Positions 31,413 to 43,778 of a DNA stretch of 64,000 nucleotides are shown piece after piece. The first letter of the stretch is position 1, and each line of letters begins with the position of its first letter. Where the stretch lies: assembly GCA_016648135.1 (NCBI GenBank), contig JADDOH010023632.1:124001-188000 (forward strand), given 5' to 3'. A program made the translations under genes and the position numbers. The notes under the pieces were generated by a model that had not been told where the DNA came from, did not search any database, and worked only from the letters and a program-made list of their open reading frames with translations. This DNA comes from Agrypnia vestita. Taxonomy: Eukaryota; Arthropoda; Insecta; Trichoptera; Phryganeidae.

Positions 31413-32215
31413 GTATTACCGTATTTGTATTATTTTCTTGCTGGAATTCAAGCGTCTTAGTAGTATAACTGAAAAAAGTAGATTTTTTAAAACTTTTCCA
31501 ACAGTCCGAAGATCCTTACTTTTTTTGCTTTCTTCGAAACTTGCGACACCGTCGTTGGTCACGTGCAACAGTTTGAAGGGAATTAAAGTGTAGAATTTTC
31601 TTCTCGCAGGTAAAAAGTGTGCATCCCGGGCGCAAGCGTTTATCCCGGGAGTCTCCACCAACGCCCGGGCAGCCCAGGCAGCCCAGGCCCGAAGTGTGCC
31701 GCAACAGAAAGATTAACCGAGTTTGCCGAGTTATGCAAGTGTATCAATGGACAGCGGCGCCGCGCGCGGCCCGGGCGCAGGTGTTGGGTCGGGCACTATC
31801 GCACCATTAGCAAACAAGATGTGAGGAAAGCAACGTGAAAAATAATAGCGAATTAAAATAGGACAATAATTAATTACTGCTAAAAAAAAACGTTTTTTTT
31901 TTTTAAATATAGAACTGCCGGGTCAGCTATGTGATCGTCCAGTGACGAAATGTTTTTTTTTTTAATGTGTGGTTGGACATAATTATTAATTTACAAACTT
32001 AGACCACATTGATTATTTTTAACTTTGACCGGTTTCGAAATCATTGCATATTCTAAGGACGGATTTTATTTACTATTTTTATGAACAAATCGCACCCCTA
32101 GTTGACAAGTAAAAAATGATCATTTTTGAATAAATAATGCAGAAATATCGAGAAAATTATTAACCAACAGGTCAAAAATATCAGAAACGTACAAGATTCG
32201 AAAACAGAAAATAGT
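31413..32215. other. AT-rich DNA with a GC-rich patch at 31615-31810
   Basis: The patch holds CCCGGG three times and GGCGCCGCGCGCGGCCCGGG. Overlapping 60-80-codon frames on both strands follow from the GC content. Just before it, TTTTCTTCTCGCAGGTAAAA at about 31599-31618 combines a splice acceptor with an adjoining donor-like GTAAAA. No exon is supported. Confidence 0.3.
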
Positions 32216-32224
32216 CTTGATTTT

Positions 32225-32336
32225 GCATAATTCATAATATGTGATAATATATCAATGTATCACTTGTCTAAGACCACTAATGAGTTTAGGAATACACGAC
32301 TAGTTTCGGCAACCGCAGATGTTGTCATCAACGGGT
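32225..32336 (-). mobile_element. Inverted partial Penelope-like terminal repeat
   Basis: Read on the minus strand it gives CCCGTTGATGACAACATCTG, then CGAAACTAGTCGTGTATTCC and AAACTCATTAGTGGTCTTAG, repeated in direct orientation at 32638-32710. It joins the plus-strand copy through a 15-bp perfect hairpin GTATGGGAATGGAAA/TTTCCATTCCCATAC at 32338-32373. Confidence 0.75.
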
Positions 32337-32337
32337 G

Positions 32338-32745
32338 TATGGGAATGGAAAGAATGATTTCCATTCCCATACACATAAATTATTACACCCTATTAAATAT
32401 AAAGGCCAAATAATTAACAATCTCGAAAATTTAGAAGTACAAAAAAATTTAAATTCTAATAAAACTCTAATCAATAACATAATATTTCAAAATTCTTCAC
32501 CGCTCCTTACTTTATTCCCGTTAACTCAAACCCCACCCCCAGCTAACCCCCTCTCACCAAACATAACACCACTCACCTTTATCAGTAGGTACCTTAGATA
32601 ATTAATTTTACACTTATGCTTTAGTTTATATAATCATCCGTTGATGACAACATCTGCAGTGCTCGAAACTAGTCGTGTATTCCTAAACTCATTAGTGGTC
32701 TTAGACAAGTGATATATTCATATATAATTATAATGTCATTCCACA
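32338..32745 (+). pseudogene. Penelope-like element, C-terminal tail and terminal repeat
   Basis: The 88-codon frame (32335-32601) reads NNLENLEVQKNLNSNKTLIN, NSSPLLTLFP, the tail that follows the GIY-YIG domain in Penelope-like proteins (compare LEIKKCLNTKANIIN..NSPLLDIFP at about 9960-10060). The terminal repeat at 32638-32710 has the usual 'TTGATGACAACATCTGCAG..CGAAAC' look. Then TATAATTATAATGTC-ATT at about 32730 resembles the frame start seen at 52226-52240. Confidence 0.75.
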
Positions 32746-33950
32746 AAGTTAACGCCAATTCAATAAATAACATAATATGTGATATTTCGAAACAATGCTA
32801 TTTTTGTTGATATAGTCAACAATTTTAATAAATATTTATTTGCAATGTATTTAAACACATACGTATTACAAGACTTAAAATCTATCAAAAAAAATAATTT
32901 GATGACAAGTCACACCCGAAATGAAATTAAAAACGGTTAATTAATCTCACTCGAAGAGAGATCCTTGAAATTGTTATTTTGAAAAAAAAACGTTTGAAAA
33001 AATTATGTTTTGTTTATTATTTTCAAAATTTTTATCTGTTATAAGCTTATGTGCGTATAATAATAATGAAGTACATGAGTTATTTCAAAATTTGCTTGAT
33101 GAAAATATTTGTTTGTCTAGTCTTACGAGTATGATAAAAACTAATAAATGTACAATTTCCTTTTCATATATATTTTAATTTATAAAATACTACATTAAAA
33201 ATACAAAGTGCGCAATAAAAACCTAATATAATGGTTAAGCACATACACATTCTTTGTTTTCTTTCCGAGAATTTAAAACGCGAAACAAATTATCTCAGAA
33301 TGCCATTTTTTGTTTAGTCTAGGGGTGCGAAATTTTAAAAATATAAATATTTCACCATGAAAATATACCACATATTGTTTTGCAAATAATTACGCCTTAT
33401 CAGCATCACAATAATTCTGGGGTAATAATTTTACAATTTCAATTATTTTTTTATGCATCAAGATATATTCAAATCCAAATATATATTTGTACATGAAAAA
33501 TATACTTCGGTTCACAGCCCTGAAATACTGATAAATTTTATGGCTTATAAATAATGACCAATAACGTAAGTGATCCACCTCTCCGCGCGATTAATGTTCA
33601 CTTAACAGGTATACGCAATACGCATTAAAAATTAAAAGCGACTTTAGCTGATAATAAACGCGGGACTAGAATAGCAGTTTAACCGCAGTTTAACGCGTTA
33701 CACGTCGGCTCACAGCAATCACAAAACAGTTGAGTTAACCGAGCACCGCATGGAGGCAGGGCGTGAACAATGATTCGGTACAAAACTAATACTGGTACAT
33801 ACGCGCAATCGGACAATTTAAGTACGTGTGTTCGATCGAGCACATGTTTCGAAGCGACACTAAACGTCAAGTACCGTAATTTACGATTACGCACTAGCTG
33901 AAAGAAAAAAAAGATTTCATTTTTTTTTAATTGTTCTTAATATTTATTAG
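32746..33950. other. AT-rich DNA with a moderately GC patch at 33680-33900
   Basis: No gene recognised. The 71-codon minus-strand frame at 33679-33894 contains seven Cys (FCDCCEPTCNALNCG at the end) but no known family. Confidence 0.3.
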
Positions 33951-33957
33951 CTGACGT

Positions 33958-34098
33958 GTTGCGTAGTAAAGATGCTCGCCTATTGATACAGTGGTCGAGG
34001 GTTCATACCCCAATCTAATTTCCAAGCGTTTAGATAAAATTGAAAATAGTAAGAACATTGATGTGACACGTATTCCATGTACGCAACTCTATTTAAAG
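33958..34098 (+). mobile_element. tRNA-derived SINE, family F, copy 2
   Basis: The tRNA-like head (GTAGTAAAGATGCTCGCCTA, B-box-like GGGTTCATACCCC) is followed by AAAATTGAAAATAGTAAGAA and the family tail GATGTGACACGTATTCCATG. The CATAGCACAAGC module is reduced compared with the copy at 37430. Confidence 0.7.
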
Positions 34099-34440
34099 AT
34101 AGTAGGTATATAAAAAATAATTAATAACGATATGAAATATTCATTCAAATACCATTTCGGACAAATCAGTTTAATTTTACGCAAGAATTCAAACGATTTT
34201 TTGTCATATTTAATCTTTAATGAAACACACATTATTTCAAAATCAAAATAACAAAAAGCATAAATTAATTAGAATATGTGTAAATTAAAGCGTTGTATTT
34301 TTTTCTGATTTATTGAATTTTTAGTAGTCAAAAGAGAAAAAAATATTTCGGAATACAGCCGATTTCTTTCTAAATGATTTAATGAAAGTATCTGAAAGTA
34401 TCTGAAAATGTAGGTAGGTAGTTTTAATGTTGTTTGTTTA
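34099..34440. other. AT-rich gap
   Basis: Nothing recognised. Confidence 0.4.
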
Positions 34441-34449
34441 AACTTAAAG

Positions 34450-34730
34450 CAGAGATTTCAAAAATAAAGAAATTAAGACAACCGGTGATCACTTTAGAGA
34501 AAAAGTCTCCTGTCTATTTTAGAATTAAGATCGCATTACGTTTTATTTGGAATGAAAAAAATTATAAGATTAAAAATTAAGTAGTTTTACCGCTGTACGC
34601 TTATGTAGAAAGGTTTCAAAAATAAAGAAAATAAGACAACTGGTTACTTCAGTTTAAAAAGTATCTTGTAAGATTTGTTTAAGAATTAAGATGGCATTCG
34701 GTTTGGAATCAAAAAAGAACTATTATATTC
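34450..34730. repeat. Diverged direct duplication, period about 157 bp
   Basis: TTTCAAAAATAAAGAAATTA at 34457 and TTTCAAAAATAAAGAAAATA at 34614 start two units. Each continues AGACAAC.GGT.A, then AGAATTAAGAT.GCATT and a GGAAT.AAAAAA block. The units differ at many positions, so the duplication is old. Non-coding. Confidence 0.65.
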
Positions 34731-35578
34731 ATTTACGGGATAAGGAGGGAAGCATTGTTGTCTAACGTCGGTGAAGACTATGGGAAAATTTGCTTGTAAA
34801 TAAATAAATTTAGTTTACTAGCGGACGCGACGCCTACCATCCGATTCTAATGCTTGAGAATCAACATTTTTGACAACAATTATATTGAGACTTCACAAAA
34901 TTTGGCGTACCGATTACAAAATAAAATAAATGAAAAAATCGATGGTTCCATTGAAATAACACATTTTTATATATTTATAAGTAAAAAAATGAATGTACTA
35001 GTTGTTAATGCTTACTTCAAATTGCTGATTTGATTACGAAAACATTTTGAAATTTTCCCCGTATTTTTGATTTAGCAGAGCGCTCGTGGCCGTTCTGCAA
35101 TAACTCGATCATAATAAAATAAAAGCAGGGTCGACCATGTACCAGACAGATCCTCGAATCAATCTCATTAACTACGCTTTCGAATGTAATGTTACGAAAC
35201 ATCGACATAATTAATCATTGTAAAACCGTGTGAAGGTGCCATGAATGTGTTTACTGAAAATCACCGCAATAAGGACCATTTAGTATCTGAATAATCTTTA
35301 ACGTGATAAGATTTCCCAACGGACATTTCGGCTGGGTAAAGTAGTGTTCTACTTTTATAAGTCATTAAGGGCATTCTTTTACTTATAGGTACAGTTTGAA
35401 ATTCGAGGTGAAAAATTCTATACATATTACACATAGAGATCAAGACAAAACTAATAATAAAAGAATTAACGATACATTTACATATTAAAGTAACTTTATT
35501 AAACTTTTGATTTTTGAGAGAAAGGTTACAAAAGGAAGAGACAAGGTAAAAATTATTCATTTTCTCACATTCGAGACA
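34731..35578. other. AT-rich stretch, no gene recognised
   Basis: The minus-strand frames at 35017-35208 and 35261-35599 have no known domain. The second runs into the MITE at 35581 and is likely chance. Confidence 0.35.
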
Positions 35579-35580
35579 AG

Positions 35581-35715
35581 GGCCCGAACACAGAGACAAT
35601 ACTTAATGATTTAATAGTTAAAGTACGCTTTAAAAGCGTAATTTACAGTACAAATTATACTTTTCGAGCGCACTATAAACTTTAAATAATTTAAGTATTG
35701 ATTCTGTTTTCGGGC
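35581..35715. mobile_element. MITE, PIF/Harbinger-like family D, copy 3
   Basis: Ends are GGCCCGAACACAGAGACAAT and GTATTGATTCTGTTTTCGGG. The flanks AAG (35577-35579) and AAG (35716-35718) are near-adjacent 3-bp repeats. Internally TACGCTTTAAAAGCGTA is a 17-base near-perfect palindrome. At 135 bp it is longer than copies 1 and 2. Confidence 0.7.
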
Positions 35716-35719
35716 CAAG

Positions 35720-37425
35720 CTTTCGGAAAAGATTAATTCCTCGTTTAAATAAATAAATACTTTCTCTCAGCACATTCCTACATTTTAAATATGAGTTAAC
35801 TATTATATAAAGAATAAAACTGAAGTTATTGCAAGTTATAAATAAGATGTGATACTATTTTCTTTGATTTGCTGAAAAAACAGTTCATGGGTTGAGTAGG
35901 TTTTGGTTTTCAACTACTCAATTCCGTGGTACATTTCATAAAAAAGTTAGTGATATCTTTAATTTGAATTTTAAATTATTACTCTGTTGACAGATTAAAT
36001 AATTTGTGAGACACATATTTGCTACATACTTCAAAATTTTCGGATAATATAATTATTTACTCGTTATTCAGAATTCGATTTCAAACATATTTTCCACCCA
36101 ATTCCATGAAAAACATCCACACAACCTATCAAACCATTTTTGAAATGACTCATATTTTTCACTGACTATGAAAACTACGATCGTTATCATGGTCCTGAAC
36201 CACCAAACATGTCTAGAAAAATCACGACTCGCTATTTTCTTAAATACTACTTAATACATTATATATTATGATTATTTTAACAAAACAAAAGTTCATTTCA
36301 AGGGTTAGCAATACTCCAACATCTGAAATGTATAGTGCATCGAAATTTGGAAACAACGTGAAATTTTAAATTCAGTTACTAGTTGCACAAGTGTAAGCTG
36401 AAATATACTGAAATATAAATATGAAAGTAAGTACTGGTATAATAAATACTTACAAAAGTCTACGGAATGATAAAATAAAAATATTGGACAAGAAACATAT
36501 ATTTATAAGAAAAACAACAAAACTTACCCTCTTCATTTTCACCGTATAACAAATACGTAAAATAATAAATGTGTTTAATTCAACAAGGATAAAAAATTAG
36601 ACATCGTTGTCTCTGTTTGATATATACTCATCTATAATATAATGGTTGCATATACAATACATGTGTATCACCGTACGAATTAATTAATAGAAAATTATAC
36701 TAATTATTATTAAAGGACACAAAATTTCTGGAACGGATAATCTTCTGTTATCCTTCAATATGTCTATAAAGCGAGATAACGTTAAATTGTTTAAAAATAA
36801 ATATTCACGTTGCATCTCGTACCCCAGCAAACAAATTCAATATTACGTAAACATGAGTTTCAAAAAACCGATCCATTTCTCCGAGAACTCTGACATCGCG
36901 GTAAAATCGTATACGAGTTTGTTTATTTTTAATAAACAGTCACGACACGTTCTAATTAATTCGTCGTATTATTACTACAAAAAACAAGTAAGATAAAATA
37001 TAAAAATTATAAACCAAGAGAAATTTACGCATTAGAAGAAGGTAGTGCGTAAAATAAATCAGTTTAACATAACGTCTAAAACAGTTAACTTAAATGACTG
37101 ATGTTATCTTTTATATTACTAAATTATGCAAATGTCTCTTTTATAATCCAGGGTTGCGAGATTCGGCTCGGTTTAGATACTACTAAAAAAAACACTAAGA
37201 AGACACTTCGCGGCGATTGTTCGCATTACCTCACCTAAAAACCCACTTTACGCGAAATTATGACACTTTGAAATGAACATTGTACGACAGAACAGAAAAA
37301 ATAAATAAAAAATATATACAAAGTTTCCGGAGCTATTCTGCGACTACTTCATGTAATTTGTGACATCATAGTAAATTACACTACCGAAACTCTTTGGTTA
37401 AATCATTGATTCTAAAGTTTTTATA
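35720..37425. other. AT-rich stretch, no gene recognised
   Basis: The 78-codon frame at 36760-36996 is Lys/Ser/Asn-rich without a domain. No repeat shared with other parts of the window. Confidence 0.4.
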
Positions 37426-37429
37426 ATAA

Positions 37430-37610
37430 TTAACTCGTTGGTCTTGTGGTTAGGACTCTCGCCTCGTGATCCAAAGGTCTCTGGTTCGAATCTCACTCCA
37501 GACCAGCAAGTTAGTGCTATTTTCATAGCACAAGCGCTTAGCTTAGTTTGAAAATAGTATGAATATTGATGTGACACGTATTCCGTGTTCGCATCTCCAT
37601 TTAATTTTTT
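37430..37610 (+). mobile_element. tRNA-derived SINE, family F, copy 3 (best copy)
   Basis: The tRNA-like head TCGTTGGTCTTGTGGTTAGG ends in a clear B-box GGTTCGAATC (37483-37492). The body GTGCTATTTTCATAGCACAA contains a small hairpin (GTGCTAT/ATAGCAC). The tail GATGTGACACGTATTCCGTG and TCGCATCTCCATTTAATTTT end in a poly-T/A run. A Pol III-transcribed SINE mobilised by a LINE is the expected biology. Confidence 0.85.
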
Positions 37611-37625
37611 TTTAAAAGTTGCGTA

Positions 37626-37990
37626 GGGAGTAATAATAAAAAAAGTAACCCATAAAAACCAAGTTTTTATTATGCTCCCTTTCTCATTTACTAGTTGAAA
37701 TATTTTTTTTCGCTTAACCTAAGCGTTGGGCTTCGGTCGTGCGACGCCACGAAAGGGAGTAATAAAAAATTTCCAAAAATCCAAAATTATACTATAATCA
37801 GGTTTCGCGTCTATTATTATATTTTTTAACGAAAATTTGATAGATCTTCTTGATCGTCGCCACGAGTCTGCTTGCAAAGTTTCAGCTCGATTGGATCACG
37901 GGAAAGGGGTTTAAAATGTATCCAAAGTTTTTTCGTCAGACAAGAAGACAAGCAGACGCCACGAGTTAACATAAAGGGAGTAAAAATCAG
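37626..37990 (+). repeat. Dispersed repeat family C, copy 2
   Basis: GGGAGTAATAATAAAAA at 37626 and its mirror TTTTTATTATGCTCCC at 37663-37678 form a hairpin. GGGAGTAATAAAAA recurs at 37755, and GGGAGTAAAAA closes the repeat near 37976. The core GTTTCAGCTCGATTGGATC is near 37880. A 92-codon minus-strand frame inside is a shadow. Confidence 0.75.
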
Positions 37991-38292
37991 ATTACACATG
38001 ATTATTGAACAGTATAGAGACCATCTTAGAAGTTTCCACAGAATTAACATGTTATATATTAACATATAACAACAATAACTTGACTTATACAAAAAAAAAA
38101 ACAAAAAAGTGAAAGTTTTAATTTACGAACAAACTATGAAAGCTGAAAAATTAAAGGTAAAAGGGGCCTAAGGAATAAATAGGAAAGGACAGATCTACTT
38201 AGTAAAATGGAGAAGAGATAAGAAGAAAAAGAAGTGCAAAAGATATGTGTATAGCATAAAGATATCTGATCAATACATCTGCATATACATAT

Positions 38293-38395
38293 ACGAGGTC
38301 TGGACAAAAGAAAAAAGATGAATTAAAGAAAAGATACAAGGTAAAAATTACATACACCAAGTCTGGTCAAAAGAAAGAAGATGGATTAAAGAAGA
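38293..38395. repeat. Imperfect direct repeat of about 43 bp
   Basis: GAGGTCTGGACAAAAGAAAA and AAGTCTGGTCAAAAGAAAGA begin two purine-rich units, each continuing AAGATG.ATTAAAGAA. They lie in a purine-rich stretch (38160-38400) resembling worn coding sequence of a retroelement, but no domain can be named. Confidence 0.5.
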
Positions 38396-41300
38396 GGAAA
38401 AAAAAAGGTTTATGACTGAGATGAATATCCAAGAGTTTTAAATTCATAGATTGACGAATTGAAAAGATCCAAATCGCTGAATATAGTGTTGAACAAATTA
38501 GAAGAGCGACATATAAAACTGTTTTGCCGGGAGTTGGTATTACTCGACCGATCTAGTGGATCTTCCGGGTAATACCAGGGAGATGCGCTGCAGCAATGCC
38601 GGGCAGTCAATCTTAGAGGTAGCTAGTTTATGAAGAAATATAACATCAGCAGTATTTCTGCGATTGATCAGGGGTGTAATGTTAAATAAGGTCGCGGAAT
38701 GAATCTACATTACTAATGTGAATACAATGGGAATATAATGAGAATAATATTAAGAAATAAGAAAGACACGAATGTTGATGGCATCAGAAATATAATGTCC
38801 ACGAAAGACAAAGTACACCACACAGCGGAAGTTGGCCCTGTTGAAAACCTCAGCAATTAAAGAGAATGCATGAAAAGAAGTATTTTTGTGTGGTGGCGCT
38901 CTATCCTTTTTTGCCCATTTATATATGGATTTTTTAACCCAATAAGCCGTTTGTTAGTAACAATCGTTTAAATTTTTTTCTTCTTCAGACTGTTCCCAAT
39001 TTAACAAAAAACGGCTTTTTCACTTTAAATATTTCATTTCTAAATAAGTAAATGGCATTCTTTTCTGTATCAGACAAATGTGAACCGGGGAATTCTGCAT
39101 CTCAGTGACGGCACAGCATCTCTACGGAAATTGAAATGACGAGACGACAATGACGAAATGACAATTTGTTTTTCAAAAATTTTCCAATAAAATTAATTGT
39201 TAAACATATTCTTTAATGCGTGCCAATAAAAAAATAAAAATTATTTATCACCTCCTTTATCATCCAAAAATCACCCGATTTCAACCTATATTTCAGGCTC
39301 CCACGGTGGTGCAACCCCTTGAGTGCGGAAAATGTTACGGGTTTTGTTGTTTATTCGAGATTCAATATTTCAAAAAGGATAGCACATTTCCATGACGTCA
39401 CAAACTATAAACTGTGAAATGTCAGGACTAGAATAGCCACACTTCTCATTCACCTCGACCGCGCGGTGGGCACGATGTGAAGAAGTACAAATGTAAAAAG
39501 TGTTACGAGAAACTCGGCGAAGTTATGTGTAGACCGCTCGAGCGCTCGCTGTAACCAAACAATGTGTCCTCATATTAGCGAAATGTGCAATCATCACGCG
39601 GATGTACCAAATAATGGTTTGATACTGTGTAGAGAAAACAGAGATACGCCCGCCTGTAGCGAAAGACGGTCACTGTGATTCGCGACCTTTAGTCAAAGTC
39701 TTAAAACGCGTAATTAAGAATTGGTCAAAATGGAAAAAAAAACTTTGATTCGAATTCATAAAAAAGGTCAAAGAAGAAAGACTATAAAGTGGTATAGTAA
39801 ATACTAATAAACGAAACACGGTGATTCGTATTTACGAATTTCCATGAATACATTTTGGTGCTGTCGTTACGCATTTAAAAAATCTTTGTATCTCCGATCC
39901 AAAAAAGTTTTTAAAAATTTAAGCCATTTTAAATTAACCATATAATGGTTATAGAGATGGTACTAAAAAACGGACAAAATATATGTACACCACTTTCATA
40001 CTCAAAGTGGTTTATACTATATTTGTTATTTGTTTTAATATTTATTTTCAAACAAAAAGATGATATCAAAAAAAATTATTGTACCTATAATTTTTTTATT
40101 TAACATCCAAGAATCTAAACATATTTCTGACATTACAATTAAATTGTAACAGAGCTAGTCTGACAAATATTTTTTTTATAACGCTACTTTTCAGTCATAT
40201 GAAGCATTATCTATCTGAATAGCATTTCTACATTACATTCTTGGTCTTCTGTTATGTTTAAAAATCTTTTTTCTGGCTCACATTTTGTAGTACTTACTGG
40301 AACGTACATACTGGAATAGTACTTTTTCTACTCAATTTTAATACAGTTTAATTTAAAAAATAGCGTCCACATGGTTAAAAAGTTTAACATACAGAGCGTA
40401 CATCGCCAGCATCAAAAAATCAGCGAAAAATAGCAAAATCCTATAAATTCAAGAAAATAATGTGTATTATATTTCTACACAAATAAATTATCTATTACAA
40501 AATAATATGTACCTACAATGCATCTCGTCACTACGGACGATTTAGTTGTTTTGATGCTGTTTATTGATATTGGCGGTGTGCTTTTGAAGAATTTATATAA
40601 TGTTTAGAATTCTAAGTTTTTATCGTTATTTTACTTGTATTACAAATACAGCACAGTTAAATAATGCATAACTTAACAAAGTAAATATTTAATGTATTTT
40701 TAAAAATTTAATACAAAATTTTCTTTATAACGGATGATTGAGTGCACAATAACATCATAACAGGATAACCAAGGTGCTAAGCATGACGGGAATAAAAAAG
40801 TGCTTAATATTTTAATTGAATAGGCTTGTCTGGTGACTAATGCATTCATGCAGTGACACCGATTATTTATTCTTCACAAGAAAAAACACTAACAAGTGGT
40901 AATAAAAACTGAGAAAAAATGTCTAGTCAACAGTAATTAAGCTTGTAAGTGTAGTTTTGATGGCAATAAAGCCTTAACAGCAATAAGGTTTAAGAAATAA
41001 ACAACATTAATAAGTGTCATAATCTTAAGAACAATCTAAAAGCACAATATATTCGAAACTGATAATATTATATTTATATTTATCACTATACTTTTGAAGA
41101 GACAATAAAATACTACCTACACTAGATGAATAAAAAACTTTCTAACCATTGATATTAACAAAATAAGTACCGCGATGAAAATAAATGAAGTTTTATATGT
41201 TATACTTACTTGTTTTTTTTATTTGATCTCGATGTTTGTTTACTGAAAGGATATTATTATTTTTTAATAAATAATCTTTAATTAAATCTATCATATCAGT

Positions 41301-42335
41301 AAATAATGCGAAACAGTGAAATAAAAGCAAAGATGTGTAAATTTATTAATATGTAACTTCATGACGCTCTACATTATAGCGTTTTTTGTGTCATGATTTA
41401 TTTTTATTTATTTATAAAGGACAGCACACAATACATGCATACAAAAAAAAGTTTCTTTGAACAAGAAATCATCATAATATCAAAAACATGCACCTCTTAC
41501 GTGCTATATCTAAATTATGCACTTTGTATTAATGTTTTAAAGTTTTTATGTTAAGTGTGTTTGATGAGGGTGTGTAAGCATGTGTCTATTGTATGTGGCA
41601 GTGAATGTTGGACCTTATAATGATATGATAACTAGAAAAAAAATAGAAAAAAATATAATTTTAAAATGACATTTTTTTGTATTTTCACTTAACGTTAGAC
41701 TTTATTTTTGAAAATTGTAGGGGGATAAAAAAAATGTAAAAAAAGGTCTAAAATATTATTATAATAATTGAAGGATGTCATTGTCCTATTAATTGGAGCA
41801 TTTTTAGAAGCTTTCGTTTTGCTTATGTTGGAGTAAAGAAGTGAAGTATATCATGATAAGTGAAGGTTTAAAATAAAACTGCTATTTACAATTCTAAAAA
41901 TTGAAGGTTTAATAATACTTAAATTTAATAATTTCACATTATACAATGACCTATAAGTAAAACCATTTAAAAGGAACTCTAGGTTATCGGGGTGTGGTTT
42001 GCGCCCTGAAACCTTGTTTTCGACTCGCGAGGTGACAAATAAAACCGCTCCCACACAATTGACAGGTGCGACTCTTTATACACAACATAGCGAGCATTTA
42101 AAAAAATGTATTTTGCAACAAGAAAGCATGCCGTCTGCACTTTATATATAGGTATAATAATATAATATTAGAGTTGGCGCATACTGAGGACTAATCAGTC
42201 GTTAAGACAGTTAGGTACCTGTCAGGTCGGTATACTACAAAAGGACCACTGCCACCTAGGAGGCTCTGATCACACACACGGTCAAGAAAAAAGAACCCAA
42301 GTACCTACTTTTTGAACAATTTATTATATTCTTCT
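38396..42335. other. Long AT-rich stretch without a recognised gene
   Basis: Almost 4 kb with only one frame above 65 codons at either end. A GC-richer piece at 38520-38640 (GTTGGTATTACTCGACCGAT..TCCGGGTAATACCAGGGAGA) has a small inverted repeat GTATTAC/GTAATAC. The frame at 41851-42054 (minus) has no known domain. This is the emptiest part of the window. Confidence 0.4.
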
Positions 42336-42339
42336 AATT

Positions 42340-42525
42340 CTATTCGGCGGCCCTCATACCTCAGTGGATATGACACTGGTTTCTAACACCGAGGGTTCCG
42401 GGTTCGATTCCCGGTGAAGTTACAATTAATCTATGTGATTTACTCAAGCCTGGGTGTTTTGTGATGTATTTCGCTTCTGTAATTGGGCCTTTTGGCCTGT
42501 TGAAACGTACAAAATTTTTTAAATT
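42340..42525 (+). mobile_element. tRNA-derived SINE, family E, copy 1
   Basis: The tRNA-like head CCTCAGTGGATATGACACTG has an A-box-like start, and the B-box GGTTCGATTC is at 42401-42410. The body ATGTGATTTACTCAAGCCTG and TTGGCCTGTTGAAACGTAC are shared with the copy at 55886-56062. Confidence 0.8.
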
Positions 42526-43775
42526 ATTGTCACATGCTTTTAATTAACTCTCTTTGTCTGTTTGTTTTTGTGGCAGAATCTTATAACTGATTTTTCACCA
42601 ACTTCCCGACTAGCCTAGAGTTCTAAAACTTTCAAAATTTACCCACGTAAAGTGGATGAACATACTCATTTTCGACGAGTATTGGTCATTATTTCGATTA
42701 AAATTAATAATTTTCTATTATGATTGAACACTAAAAGTGCATACGTAGCTCCGAGATTCATCAATATTAATATGAAAAAATGTCCCGATTTCAAATTTTT
42801 AAATTTTAGTCGGGAGATTCGGCTTTGATACTAGGCGTTGGAACGAAATGTCTAACTCAATAAATTAGCGTTGTGTTGGATGTACATTATCTCAGAATAA
42901 CTTGATTTAAAAAAAAAACGGTTACTTGATAAAAAGAACGTTCAACGTAATTATGCCACGGGTTTAAAGAGTGCTGAATATACGTAGTATTTTCTACAAT
43001 TATCACTCGTGCGCCATTTCTTCACCTTCTCGCGGTGAAACTGTTACCCCATTTTAAAAGCATGTCTTCAAAATTTTTTTTTACTTGTTTTTACTTTACT
43101 TGTTCTTTACTCCTAAAGTAAACTGGTAGTACCTAAGCATTCTACGAGTAACTTTTATACGTTTCCATTGTTTTTGCTAAGGGTTCCTGGGTTAGACGCA
43201 TTGACAGTAGTCCAAACGAACCTTACGACTAAAAGATATCACTAGCAACCCGAAAAAATCATTAAAGTGAAACAGGTAAGCGCGTGTCAATCATATATTC
43301 AAAATCATAAAAGTTTAAAAATAACCTCCAAATCATTGAATAATTCTATTTATTCCCCACTCCATTATATAGACTTGGATGATGATAAACAAATAAAAGA
43401 AATCAGAACACACTAATAATTTGAAACTTATATTTTTTTTAGCGCAGAAATTAAAAAAAAATATTATTCTGGCGATCGAAAACATGTCGCTATCAAATTA
43501 TAAATCATGAGTTATAGATTACAGCACATATATTACGCAATTACGAAAAATTAATTACGATTTTTTCATAATTGTGTAACCGGTTATTTTTTCAGGTGAA
43601 TCACGAAAAAAAGAATAATTAAGTGAATGAAAGTAATAAGTAGTACGCGGTGAAAAATTTATATTTTGATTAGTTTACCGTGACGCTTAAAACATTAGAA
43701 ACCACTGCTCCAAGGTGATAAACTCATAAATAGGTAAAATATCATCTGCAAACAACAATGAGAGGCTATATTACA
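42526..43775. other. AT-rich stretch, no gene recognised
   Basis: No frame above 60 codons. TTATTTTTTCAGGTGAATC at about 43584-43602 and AACAGGTAAGCG at 43273 resemble splice sites, without an adjoining exon. Confidence 0.4.
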
Positions 43776-43778
43776 ATA

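Noticed and set aside
34450..34730. CRISPR-like array
   Set aside because: Only two diverged long units in eukaryotic DNA. There are no short identical repeats with unique spacers anywhere in the window.
37440..37500. True tRNA gene
   Set aside because: It has A/B-box-like parts, but the arms do not fold into a cloverleaf and the same head with a non-tRNA tail recurs at other loci, so it is a SINE.
42355..42420. True tRNA gene
   Set aside because: The B box is clear but acceptor-stem pairing is absent and the following body is shared with 55886-56062, so it is a SINE.
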